From Stentor roeselii (lineage: Eukaryota > Ciliophora > Heterotrichea > Heterotrichida > Stentoridae), in NCBI GenBank assembly GCA_006503475.1, contig RSEH01000161.1:46406-110405 (forward strand): a DNA stretch of 64,000 nt, given 5' to 3'. Both the position numbers and the translations under genes were made by a program. Position 1 is the stretch's first letter. Every line of letters begins with the position of its first letter. The notes below the pieces were generated by a model. That model was not told the DNA's origin. It was given only the letters and a program-made list of their open reading frames with translations, and did not search any database. Below are positions 46,788 through 56,067 of this stretch, one piece after another.

Positions 46788-47987
46788 TTAATTAATTCTT
46801 TTGGTTTTACTGTTTCCTTTCTGAGCATTTTTTTTTATATGTATCATATTTAATTGACTCTCGATCCAGTAAATCCATTTATGAAGAGGCACATCTTTTT
46901 TCACTACTTCTTCGTAAAGCTCTGAAGAATCGACGTTGATTCCAGAAAGATGCTCGTTGTTTAGCTTAACAACGTTGAGGGTCTAAATATGAATTACCAT
47001 GCAAAAGTAAATTTCTTCTGTGAACCTTCTTTGGCCTGCTGCTTTTACTTCAACTGAGTCTCCATGATAGATGTCTAGGCTAGTGGATGAGAAAATCGCA
47101 CTTTTTATTATTTCATTGTCGAAACTATCGACTTCGGATTTGATCGACTCTGAAAGTTTAGGACTGGCGGGCTGGAGACTTTGAAAAGAATCAAGTTCGC
47201 TTGGGTTTTTCATGCTGTGTCTTAGGCTTTGGTATTTATCAACTTCAAGTTTCAAAGATCCTATCGGCACCTGAAGACTACATCTAGATCTTTCCAAACT
47301 TTCCCCATCAGTTGAAAGTGCTACTTCCAAATTCTTCGCTTTTCTATACCTTCCAAGTTTAACCGACTGCCTATGCAGTTGAATTTCAAGATCTTTATTT
47401 CTTTTTTCAGCTTCAATTTTCGACTCTGTATATAAATTACTAGTAACAAAATCCAACTCTTCTTTAAACTTTTGATTCATTTCATTTATTTCTGCTGAAA
47501 ATCGATCAAGACTGATGCTATCAAAGCTCATATGCGAGTTTTTTTTATTCCTTTCTTTTATCACAGACCGATACTCAGTACTTATATAATTTAGTTCTTT
47601 TTCAGTGTTTTTCAGTTCTAAGCTCGTTTCATAGAACTTTTCCTCAAAAACCTTTGATTTTGTAAGTTCTTCATTTACGATTTTCAGTTTTTCAGCTAAA
47701 TTTCTGGCTTCAGTCTCAAAAAAATCACTTTTTTCTTGAATCGACTTGTTAAATGATTGGATTATTTTTGAAATTCCGATAAGGTTTTTCAAGTCTTTTT
47801 CTCGGTTTTGGATCTCGTTTAAAGCGTGGTGGATTTGAAGTGAAAGGTCTTCGTCGAACCTTGGACGTGACTCGGAATATGGGATGCGAAGGTCTTGCTC
47901 TAGGCATTCGAGGATTTGGACGAGGTTTGTGAAGTTTTGATCTAAACCAGAAGACTCCATTTTATTAATTTTCAAGAAAAAGTCCAC
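46788..47987 (-). CDS. Coiled-coil protein (one 15-nt intron near 3' end)
   Basis: Removing the 15-nt intron at 46983-46997 extends the protein to 394 residues. It is mostly a coiled coil (about 50-230), then a Ser-rich linker. The exon after the intron encodes an ordered tail (LNVVKLNNEHLSGINVDS, then LHKWIYWIESQLNMIHI) ending in a Lys-rich stretch. No catalytic motif. Without the intron the frame would stop after CMVIHI. Function unknown. Confidence 0.75.
46983..46997 (-). other. 15-nt intron (coiled-coil gene)
   Basis: Minus strand GTAATTCATATTTAG with an in-frame TAG. Splicing joins TTT TGC ATG to ACC CTC AAC and opens 64 further codons. Confidence 0.8.
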
Positions 47988-48391
47988 AATTTTGTTGCTT
48001 TATGAAACTTTAGCCTATGCGGGGTAATTTAGATAAATATTGAAATAGAGATGAGGGAAAATAGCGGTTTAGAAAATTTTGGTTTTATTTCAAGAAGAGC
48101 GTTTCTGAAGACTAAATTTCCTAAAATCAATTTGTTTAAATTTCGAATAAACTTTAGTATTTTAAATATTCTTGAAATTAATTAATATGATGAATAATTT
48201 TTTGTGGTAATCTAAATTAAAGACTTTCTTCTACTAAACATTACAAATATCCTTAGTTCAAGCATCATAATAAATTTATATTAAATTCACTCATTAGGTC
48301 ATTCTTAAAATTGCTGAATATCCTCTGACCTGCACCTTTATAATGATATACAATAATAATTGAAGTAAAAAATCTTATATCTAGTTTAAGT
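47988..48391. other. AT-rich intergenic stretch
   Basis: About 400 bp between the start of the coiled-coil gene and the end of LSm4. No protein gene or convincing RNA gene seen. Confidence 0.5.
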
Positions 48392-48694
48392 TCAGGGTCT
48401 TCTGCCTCTTCCTCGATAACCTCCTCTTCCACGCTTTGAGTTTTGTTTCGCAATGACAGCTTTTTCTGACGCTTCTTCACTGACTCTGATATATTTCACT
48501 GAATTTCCTCTAACGTAACAAGAGGGAACTTTTGAAAATTCCTGACCGTCTGGACTGGTGATCGTCACATCTTTCAAAAGGAAATTCATGAAGTAATCAG
48601 CTTTCACAACTAGTCCGTTGTAGCACTCACCGGATTTGACTTCTATCGAAACTGGGGTGTCGATTGCACCTGATAAAAGCTGCATTGGGAGCAT
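48392..48694 (-). CDS. LSM4: U6 snRNA-associated Sm-like protein LSm4
   Basis: A 100-residue Sm-fold protein. MLPMQLLSGAIDTPVSIEVK and the Sm1 part GECYNGLVVKADYFMNFLL lead to Sm2 around YVRGNSVKYIRV. The C-terminal tail is Arg/Gly-rich (RGRGGYRGRGRRP). The starting MLP.(S/Q)LL and the SPDGQEF...P.CYVRG.S.KY order identify LSm4 among Sm/LSm paralogues. It is part of the LSm2-8 ring on U6 snRNA in the nucleus and the LSm1-7 ring in mRNA decay. No intron. Confidence 0.93.
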   Translation of the reverse strand: MLPMQLLSGAIDTPVSIEVKSGECYNGLVVKADYFMNFLLKDVTITSPDGQEFSKVPSCYVRGNSVKYIRVSEEASEKAVIAKQNSKRGRGGYRGRGRRP

Positions 48695-48904
48695 TTCGAT
48701 ATTATTTGTTTGGATTTTAATATTTTAGTATATTATAGAATAGGTTAGAGTATTTGAATGATCTCTAACAATATTATCCCAAAATCCAAATAATCCTAAA
48801 ACTAAAATCCCTAAACATTTACCCCCATCCTAAAAATCTCCAAAAAATCCCCTAAAACCTAAAAAATCCAATATCCCAAATTCCCTCAATCCCTCTAATA
48901 CTGA

Positions 48905-50017
48905 ATGGTAGACCTGAAATCAAAAAACTCATTCTGGAAGACCCTCGACAAAAAACCCGTTCTTCTAAACCCAGAAGCCTACCAAAAAATCCTAACAAAA
49001 AGGCTTTCCTTAATTCCAAAGCTAGAGCGTAAAATGACAATAAAGCCTGCAGAAGAGCCTTCCTCTTCAAAGCTTCCAAACTATTTAGAACTCTGGAAAA
49101 TCGAGCGACTAGAAGACATGATCCGAAGAATAAAAGAAGCAAACATAGAGTACATAAAAAACTTAAAAATAATTGTCCGGAACCGTACAAAGACTGAACT
49201 TCGAAAGGCAGTTATCGACATTCAAGAGCAGTTCCAACTCGAGGTCTTCACGATGAAAAAAGAGCACAACTTGATGAAAGAAGAAATCACTGCAAAAAAT
49301 CGACTGATTTTCGAATACGGTCAATACAACCTCGAACAAAACAGCGCAATTTTCCTTAACTCGATGAATGAACCTGACTTCGTCAGCATCCCAGAAGATA
49401 AAACACGTGATGAGATAAATTCGCTTAAAGAAACTTTAGCAGTTTTTAGGTCACAAGTCGATGCTATCAAAGAAGTCGCTGCTGAATATGGCAAAGAAGC
49501 CGAAGCTGCTATTAGAAAGGTTAAAGAAGTTGATTTAGAAATACAAAAAATTAAAAATCAACATGCACTTGCTATGCAAATGCTTAGACAGGCTATTGGA
49601 AGCCAGGAAGAAGAAATTTTAATGGAAAAAAAGAAGATTTTTGAAGAATTCAATGCTTTTAGAAATAAAATCACTCAGGAACTTGAAATTAGAAATTTAC
49701 TGGATTTGAGGCAGAAGGAATTTATTGTTTCATTGCAAAGTGAAATAAAGGATGCGAAAATTATTCTGCAGAATCCGAGAATGAGGCTCAGGGTTCATGA
49801 AAAGTTGAAGGAAACTGCGGAGGAGGAAAAAAATTTACTTCCGGTTATTGGAAGTAAGGATAAGTCTTTGGAGTATAGGACTCAAAGTGCTGGAAAGGGG
49901 AAGAATGAAATTGGGACACTGGAATTTCAAAGAGCTGTTTTGCATTCTCAGGGTTCTCCTAGAAGTGGTATCACAACAGCAAAGCATGGCAGAAATTCAA
50001 GTTTTTTGTTTAAATAA
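48905..50017 (+). CDS. Hypothetical coiled-coil protein
   Basis: A 370-residue protein: a short N-terminal segment with FWKTLDKKPVLLNPEAYQ, then almost continuous coiled coil from about 60 to 310, and a basic Ser/Gly-rich tail. No membrane or enzymatic motifs. The 150 bp upstream are almost free of G on the plus strand. Confidence 0.74.
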   Translation: MVDLKSKNSFWKTLDKKPVLLNPEAYQKILTKRLSLIPKLERKMTIKPAEEPSSSKLPNYLELWKIERLEDMIRRIKEANIEYIKNLKIIVRNRTKTELRKAVIDIQEQFQLEVFTMKKEHNLMKEEITAKNRLIFEYGQYNLEQNSAIFLNSMNEPDFVSIPEDKTRDEINSLKETLAVFRSQVDAIKEVAAEYGKEAEAAIRKVKEVDLEIQKIKNQHALAMQMLRQAIGSQEEEILMEKKKIFEEFNAFRNKITQELEIRNLLDLRQKEFIVSLQSEIKDAKIILQNPRMRLRVHEKLKETAEEEKNLLPVIGSKDKSLEYRTQSAGKGKNEIGTLEFQRAVLHSQGSPRSGITTAKHGRNSSFLFK

Positions 50018-50348
50018 TCAAAACCTCTTGAAAATAAAGTCCTTCTCCAGGTATTATTAAATAAACCAAATTAGACTTCCATTATTAAACCACTGTATTC
50101 AATTTTTAAGAATTTATAAGTTTTTTCGACTAAAAGATATCGATAATCTCCGATTAAATCTTAAGTATCAAGTTAAAAAATATATCTTTTGAACTTATGA
50201 GAACCCAAAAACTTAATTAAGCATTCAACCCTCCAGTCCTAAAAAATCCCAAAATCCATTCATTCCAGTCTCAAATAATATCAATAAATCATTAACCCTC
50301 CTATCTCAATCATCTGCAAAAAATTCACTTCAGTCTAAACTAATCTAC
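50018..50348. other. AT-rich convergent intergenic stretch
   Basis: No gene seen. The part near 50210-50345 is G-poor and C-rich on the plus strand. Confidence 0.5.
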
Positions 50349-50975
50349 TTAAATCGGAAGCATTCCTTCCTTACAAGGGCAAAGTCTCAAACTGTACTTA
50401 AAAAGACTTAAAAACCCGTTTTTCCCTCCAGGAAACATGCTAAAAATATACCACAAGATAGCAAAGCCTTGAATTCCACAAGCAACAACTACAATCAAGT
50501 AATTCCCAAGAATCCCTGCAGCATAAAGCGTAAAAAACAAACTTCCAAAGTAAAGTCCTGAAACAATCGTATTTTCCTTTGAAAACAAAGCCTGAAGATA
50601 CTCCCAAAAACTGTTTTTCAAGTAACTTAAAGCAACTTGCATCACTAGCGAAGCCAGGGAAAACAGTAAAGCGAATTTTTGTGGAAAAAGAAGGATCACT
50701 GGTAGGAAAGTAAAGGAAAAGACGAATAAAAGGCCTGACACGAAGAGTAAAATAAAGAAATTTTTCAGTCTTGAGGTTCTTTCTGCTGCTGAACTTAACA
50801 TTGTGAGACCTGGAATCGACTTTTTGGTGATTGATGATGTCACGGAGGTGATGAAGGATGAGTTTTCACCTGGGGTGTCGGATTTCCACATTTTAGACAA
50901 CCAGCTTGTTTTTTGTTCTTTGGTGGTTTGGTAGAAGGACAGGTTGTCTAGGACTTGGTTAAAGTTATGTGCCAT
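50349..50975 (-). CDS. SFT2-family vesicle transport protein
   Basis: A 208-residue membrane protein with four hydrophobic segments at about 72-94, 98-119, 137-156 and 158-180 and a soluble N-terminus. The pattern around NFFILLFVSGLLFVFSF, then FPQKFALLFSLASL and YIFSMFPGGKNG, fits the SFT2/Got1-like family, which works at the Golgi in fusion of endosome-derived vesicles. AATAA precedes the ATG. Confidence 0.88.
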   Translation of the reverse strand: MAHNFNQVLDNLSFYQTTKEQKTSWLSKMWKSDTPGENSSFITSVTSSITKKSIPGLTMLSSAAERTSRLKNFFILLFVSGLLFVFSFTFLPVILLFPQKFALLFSLASLVMQVALSYLKNSFWEYLQALFSKENTIVSGLYFGSLFFTLYAAGILGNYLIVVVACGIQGFAILWYIFSMFPGGKNGFLSLFKYSLRLCPCKEGMLPI

Positions 50976-51178
50976 TTATTCAGAATGGAAGAGATTAGAG
51001 GATTTTGCAATTTTTTATGAAGTTCAATTGTTTTTTGGATAATTTTAAGGATTTTAGACTGGAATATCATGATTGAGGGATAGATTTTTTTGATTTTGAA
51101 TGGGAATGATTAGATTGATGGATCAGAAATTTTGAATGGTTATATGAAATTGTTTTGAACTTTCAGAAAATGAATACA

Positions 51179-52663
51179 CTATCTCTTTAAATTAATCACT
51201 TCAAACTCATCTATGAAGTCCATCGGGTTCCTATTTTTAAGCCTTTCAACCAAGTCATTCCTTCCAACAAAAGCAAAAGCACTTCTTGCCAATTCAAACA
51301 AATGACCATCATCATAAAGAGTAGCTGCAGTCAAATAAGCTCCAGCGGCTTTTTTCCAGTCCCCTAGAGCATTGAGACCCTTACCTAGATTAACCCAGGC
51401 CCTGACATATTCCTTATCACATTCAAGAGCAGCATTGAAGTACTCGATCGCATGTTGATACTTGCTTTGCTGCATCAGAGAAGCGCCAATTCTATTCAAA
51501 GTGTCTCGATCACCCTGCTTGATGCTATTCGCAGCTAAAAAGTAATACTCAGCCTCTTCATACCTGGCCAAAGCGAATTCAATCAGCCCGAGTATCGAGT
51601 ATAAATTATGGTCTTGAGGGTTCATTTCAAGAGCAGATAAAAAAGAACTTTTAACGAGTTCTAGATTTTGAGACTGAGGAACATGCAGCCCAGAGTAATC
51701 GACATTAAAAGCAAGCCAGTTCGAGAAGAACCCAGCAAGTTGACCATGTTCAAACTGAGCCAAAGAAGCAACTCCAGCAGCAAAAAGCAATTCAAGGTTG
51801 TAAGGATCAGCTTCCAATCCTTTTCTACAAGCTTCAAGAGCCCTATCATCCCTATCAAGATAACTATAAAGTCTTCCCAAGGTAAGCCACTCTGAAGACT
51901 TACTAGGATTATTTTGAAGTTCAACTTCCATCATTAAAATAGCTTCACCAAACTCTGCCTTTTTCATCATTTCCTCATAAACCTCTTGAAGTCCCGTCAT
52001 ATCAGAGTAAGGATTTTCAATTTGCCTGTCATCACTCCAAGCTTTTCCCCATTCTAAAAGCAACTCAGCCTCACTTTTCTCAATCTCATCAGCAGGTGGG
52101 TCGTAATCTTCACGAGCTTCTTTCCAAGCTTCTTCTAATCTGATTCTTTCTTCAGGGCTTAGACTATCCCACAATTTTTCTTCATTGTCGTGAGGCTGGT
52201 TAGAAGAAGTCCAAACATCTTCAAAGTTTTCAATGATTTGGTCTCCTTGAATTTTGACTTGTCCTGTATGAATCTTCGAAACAAACTTAAAAAACTCAGA
52301 ATTCGTGAACTTCGGGTCTCCCTGGCTCTGAAGTACATTGATAATATTAAGCGCTGAGTCTTTAATAACCTCTTGTTCAGCTTTCGGATCAAGATTAACC
52401 TGAGCCTGTTTCCATTCCTCTTCCAAGTCATGATTCCAAGCATCATCCAAATGATTGGAGTGATTCCAGGCCTTTTCCAACAAGTTATCAAAAGGGTTAA
52501 CCATTAGTTGTTCAGAAGCGATTGCCTCTTCCCAAGTATCTTCAAAAAGATCATGATGTTCTTGAAGAAAAGCTTGTCGATGTTCAGGAGCAGCAAGTGT
52601 TGAAATCAAGTTGTTTACAATATTTCCCCCTTCACAGCTCTCTCCGAATAAAGAGTGATCCAT
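51179..52663 (-). CDS. PEX5: Peroxisomal targeting signal 1 receptor PEX5
   Basis: A 494-residue protein. The N-terminal half is acidic and Trp-rich (WEEAI, WNHDLEEEWKQAQ, WKEAREDYDPP), like the disordered docking region of PEX5. Cys10 near the start matches the conserved cysteine used for recycling by monoubiquitination. The C-terminal half (about 230-480) is a set of TPR repeats that bind the C-terminal SKL signal; clear repeats are SEWLTLGRLYSYLDRDDRAL and VRAWVNLGKGLNALGDWKKA. It imports enzymes into peroxisomes. Confidence 0.92.
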   Translation of the reverse strand: MDHSLFGESCEGGNIVNNLISTLAAPEHRQAFLQEHHDLFEDTWEEAIASEQLMVNPFDNLLEKAWNHSNHLDDAWNHDLEEEWKQAQVNLDPKAEQEVIKDSALNIINVLQSQGDPKFTNSEFFKFVSKIHTGQVKIQGDQIIENFEDVWTSSNQPHDNEEKLWDSLSPEERIRLEEAWKEAREDYDPPADEIEKSEAELLLEWGKAWSDDRQIENPYSDMTGLQEVYEEMMKKAEFGEAILMMEVELQNNPSKSSEWLTLGRLYSYLDRDDRALEACRKGLEADPYNLELLFAAGVASLAQFEHGQLAGFFSNWLAFNVDYSGLHVPQSQNLELVKSSFLSALEMNPQDHNLYSILGLIEFALARYEEAEYYFLAANSIKQGDRDTLNRIGASLMQQSKYQHAIEYFNAALECDKEYVRAWVNLGKGLNALGDWKKAAGAYLTAATLYDDGHLFELARSAFAFVGRNDLVERLKNRNPMDFIDEFEVINLKR

Positions 52664-52697
52664 TCTTAATATAAGACTTTTGCAGGAGAATTATTAA

Positions 52698-52982
52698 CTA
52701 GTCTCGGTTCTTCTTCATGATGTTAATGAACTCGTTTAGTTCAATCACGCCGTTTTTGTTGGAGTCGGCCTCTGCGATCATGTCTTGGATCTCTGATTGA
52801 GGAACTCGCTCTCCTGATACTTGGCTCATCACTGTTTGAAGCTCGGATGCCTCTAGTCTTCCGTTTCCGTTACGGTCGAATAACTGGAAAACTTCAGATA
52901 AGACTGAATCGTTTCTCTCGTTGTAAAAAGCGTCCATTAAAGAATTCAATCTGGCAAGTTGTTCAGCTGAGAGTTCAGACAT
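52698..52982 (-). CDS. Small two-EF-hand calcium-binding protein
   Basis: A 94-residue protein with two complete EF loops, DRNGNGRLEASE (36-47) and DSNKNGVIELNE (72-83). It equals one lobe of calmodulin or centrin. TATAA lies directly before the ATG. A Ca2+ sensor or regulatory light-chain-like role is inferred. Confidence 0.88.
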   Translation of the reverse strand: MSELSAEQLARLNSLMDAFYNERNDSVLSEVFQLFDRNGNGRLEASELQTVMSQVSGERVPQSEIQDMIAEADSNKNGVIELNEFINIMKKNRD

Positions 52983-53433
52983 TTATAACCATATGAAGAT
53001 TTTTTTGATTGGAATGTCGATTTCGAGGATCAGGGGGAGGTGAAGGAATTTGGAATTTTAGAAGGTTTATTAGGAAAAGAAAGGGATTTTTTAGAGGGTT
53101 TTGGGAATTTTTGGAAATTGAGGAGTTGTTGTGGAGTTTTAGGGTTCTTTTAGGTATTGGATTAGGAGAATTATAGTTTTTATTTTGTTTTTGTTTAGAG
53201 TTATCTATGATTACAGTTGAAGAAATTAATTCAATATGTTGAAAAGGCCTTATTTATTCAATAAAGTTTAATGAAATCTATAAAATTTGACGATCTGATC
53301 AAATTTTGAAGAATTTAAAAAATTTTTCATTAGTAAACTATTCTAATTTTTTTTTTTTCGACTCTTTATATTGCATCATAATCAACCATCTGAAAATCAA
53401 TTTTAAGCATTCAATTCTCTTAATAATCAAATA
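52983..53433. other. AT-rich divergent promoter region
   Basis: 450 bp between divergent starts of the EF-hand gene and the channel gene. The left part is G-rich and C-poor on the plus strand, the right part the reverse, so base skew switches within the gap. No RNA gene seen. Confidence 0.5.
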
Positions 53434-55410
53434 ATGAGTCTAAAGAAATCATTGAGTATAAAACCAGAGCTTCCCAAAAATCGAGTAAAAGAGCGCCGTT
53501 CAGGAACAAGAATAGAAGACATGAATCCACTAACAACCTTCAAGCGCAACCTTGACTACAAAGCCCTTTGGGCAAAATCAATAAAAAAAGTAGTCGCAAC
53601 ACTTCGAATGAAGCGAATCATAACAGACATCAAGCTATACGGTCAAAGCAGTACCTTATTCAACGAGAGCCGTATAAGCCAAGACCAGCTGATGAGTTAC
53701 TTGACCCAAAAGTCAAAAGCCTTAAACGAAAGCACAACTCAAAGTGAAAAGTCTCCAATACCTCGATACGTCTTCAACCCAAACGGGACTTTCGTATCAA
53801 TTTGGAACGTTCTAATGGCTTTTATTCTTCTTTACACTGCAATAGTGGATCCTTTTGTCCTGTCCTACTTAAACACGACCCTCTGGGACCCACTTTTCAT
53901 TGTCGGGGTTGTTTTCGACTTCATCTTCATGTTCGACATGGTCCTTACCTTCAACACTGCCTTTTACGATGAAGACAATCAAATCATTGGAGATAGAAAA
54001 AGAATTGCTTTGAAGTATCTTAAGTCTTGGTTTGTTCTTGATTTAGGGTCTTCAGTTCCTTTCAGTCTTTTAGAGGCTTTTGTACTTCCTGAGGGAAATA
54101 ATGCTACTAGACTCATCAGGATTTCTAGATTGAGAAATATTCCTAAACTTATGAGACTCTCAAGACTTGTCAAAATCGCTAAGAACTTGAGTTATTTGCA
54201 GGATATCGACTTTATCATCAGTATGAATCAAAGACTTCTTAGGTTTTTAAAGGTTATTTCTGGGATTATTCTTTGCTTACATGTTTCAGCTTGTCTTTGG
54301 CATCTTACTGCGAAAATGGATAATTTTGGACCTGATACTTGGGTTGTTCGATTTGGGTATGTGGATGAAGGACATTGGAAGAAGTATTTGACTTCTTTGT
54401 ATTGGGCTCTTACCACGCTAACCACTCTAGGCTACGGAGACATCTACCCTTTAACAGTCTCAGAAAAGGTCTTCGCAATGATGTGGATGTTATTCGCGGT
54501 CTACTTCCTAAGTTTCTCAATCGGTTCTCTAACAACAATGTTCGCCGAAATGGACTCAAGAGACCGAATAATAAACGAAAAGCTTCTTCTAGTCGACGAG
54601 TTTTTCCATGCAACCCAACTATCAGTAGACATAATGCACAAGCTAAAAAGATCAATCCGCCTTTCAACAGACATCGTGACATTCGACCTACAAGACAAAG
54701 ACGCTCTATTCGAGAAGCTTCCAGTGAACCTAAAGTACGACTTAGCAAAAAGCATGTACGGCGGGGCAATTTCCAAATTTTCTTTCTTCACCATGAGAGA
54801 CGAGGTTTTTCAAGCGTCCATCGCGGTTTATCTCGAGTCTTACAACTTTGCCCCTGAGCAGAACATTTGGACTACAGGAGAACCTTCAACAGGGATTTAT
54901 TTTCAAGTATCAGGAAAAACGAATTATGTGTTTGGAGCAAGTAACATGCTGTTCAGGTCACTTGCCCCTGGAGAGTACTTTGGGGATGTTGAAATTATCA
55001 ACCAGGAAGTTAGAAGATTCAGTGTCAAGAGCTGGACTCAGAGCTTTTGTCTTATGTTGCCTAAACCTATTGTTATTCGCATTCAAAGCCAGTTTCCTTC
55101 GGTTTGGAAGGATATTGTTGAGGTGGTTAAAGAAAGGGAAGAAAAAATTTATATCAACTTGGCTGAGATGATTGTTTTGCAAGAGTTGAATAAAAAAAAT
55201 AGGATCAAGTATTATGATAAAAATGAGGTCAACCAGAAAATTAATGAAGAGTATAACCGACTTGTTGAAGAGGCGAAAAATAGCAAGAAAAGTAAGAAAC
55301 AGAAACAAATTGAGTTAATTGAAAATCAGATTAAGAAGAACCTGGATTCTATTCAAAAGCTTGAGCAGAAACTTGTGACCATTGTTCAGAGCAAGAATAA
55401 AAGTAAATAA
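53434..55410 (+). CDS. Voltage/cyclic-nucleotide-type K+ channel (CNBD family)
   Basis: A 658-residue channel. Six segments lie between about 118 and 370. S4 near 224-250 has repeated Arg/Lys (RLIRISRLRNIPKLMRLSRL). The pore loop TLTTLGYGDIYP has GYGD at 333-336, a K+ filter. A C-linker and cyclic nucleotide-binding domain follow at about 430-560; the phosphate cassette reads GEYFGD...RRFSV, so Glu is Asp and the usual R-T/S-A is altered. The tail is a Lys-rich coiled coil. It belongs to the EAG/HCN/CNG group. With a guanylyl cyclase in the same window, cGMP control is tempting but not shown. Base skew flips near 54415. Confidence 0.93.
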   Translation: MSLKKSLSIKPELPKNRVKERRSGTRIEDMNPLTTFKRNLDYKALWAKSIKKVVATLRMKRIITDIKLYGQSSTLFNESRISQDQLMSYLTQKSKALNESTTQSEKSPIPRYVFNPNGTFVSIWNVLMAFILLYTAIVDPFVLSYLNTTLWDPLFIVGVVFDFIFMFDMVLTFNTAFYDEDNQIIGDRKRIALKYLKSWFVLDLGSSVPFSLLEAFVLPEGNNATRLIRISRLRNIPKLMRLSRLVKIAKNLSYLQDIDFIISMNQRLLRFLKVISGIILCLHVSACLWHLTAKMDNFGPDTWVVRFGYVDEGHWKKYLTSLYWALTTLTTLGYGDIYPLTVSEKVFAMMWMLFAVYFLSFSIGSLTTMFAEMDSRDRIINEKLLLVDEFFHATQLSVDIMHKLKRSIRLSTDIVTFDLQDKDALFEKLPVNLKYDLAKSMYGGAISKFSFFTMRDEVFQASIAVYLESYNFAPEQNIWTTGEPSTGIYFQVSGKTNYVFGASNMLFRSLAPGEYFGDVEIINQEVRRFSVKSWTQSFCLMLPKPIVIRIQSQFPSVWKDIVEVVKEREEKIYINLAEMIVLQELNKKNRIKYYDKNEVNQKINEEYNRLVEEAKNSKKSKKQKQIELIENQIKKNLDSIQKLEQKLVTIVQSKNKSK

Positions 55411-55420
55411 CTAGTTATAA

Positions 55421-55960
55421 ATGGAAACCCGTAAAGAAAAAATCCAAAGGAAATCAACTTTTCTATCAAGAAGAATTTTTCAACCACTACAAAGTCGCTC
55501 TCCTTTAGATGTTATGAAAGTGTTATCAACCAACTCCAGCAGAAAAAACATCAGCTTAAAGAAAGTTTGCTTAATGAATAAGATGAAAACGTTTAAACTA
55601 AAGAAAAGTCTTGATTTGAGTTCCACTGGTTTACCCAGACTACCTTTTGGAAAACATTCTTCTTACAATAACGTTTCTAGTTTCACTAGAAATCTTGAAT
55701 TTATTGACAGTCCACAAAGAAATCAAAAGATTTCTCTCAAGACAAAAAAATACTTCAAGGTAAAAAAGGTTTCTCTAACTCGAGAAACTTCTCCAAAAGT
55801 TAAAGAAATTCGAGGAAAATCTTTAAAATGTTCTAAAATTCAGGAATTGACAGGATCTGGAGGAAGGCTCTTTATTGAGATTGATGCATTTGGGATTAAT
55901 AATTATAATGCGGAAAAGATGAAATATGCTTCTTTGTTAAATAGCATCTCGATTTTTTGA
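55421..55960 (+). CDS. Hypothetical basic protein
   Basis: A 179-residue, Lys/Ser-rich protein without a known domain; the last ~40 residues (GGRLFIEIDAFGINNYN) look more ordered. It begins 10 bp after the channel stop, with TATAA directly before the ATG. Confidence 0.66.
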   Translation: METRKEKIQRKSTFLSRRIFQPLQSRSPLDVMKVLSTNSSRKNISLKKVCLMNKMKTFKLKKSLDLSSTGLPRLPFGKHSSYNNVSSFTRNLEFIDSPQRNQKISLKTKKYFKVKKVSLTRETSPKVKEIRGKSLKCSKIQELTGSGGRLFIEIDAFGINNYNAEKMKYASLLNSISIF

Positions 55961-56067
55961 AGAAATTAATTTTAGAATGTTTTTTAAGGTTTCTCGGATT
56001 AGTCTTTCATTGATAAATATTTGATGAATAATAGCGATATTTAATAATTAATTATCTAGTTCTGTAT

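Noticed and set aside
48265-48480. Acidic minus-strand frame overlapping the end of LSm4
   Set aside because: It is an alternate reading of the LSm4 RG tail and 3' flank.
48790-48870. Telomere-like CCCTAAA and CCCCTAAAA words
   Set aside because: The words are not tandem or regular, and the tract is one of several G-poor stretches beside genes.
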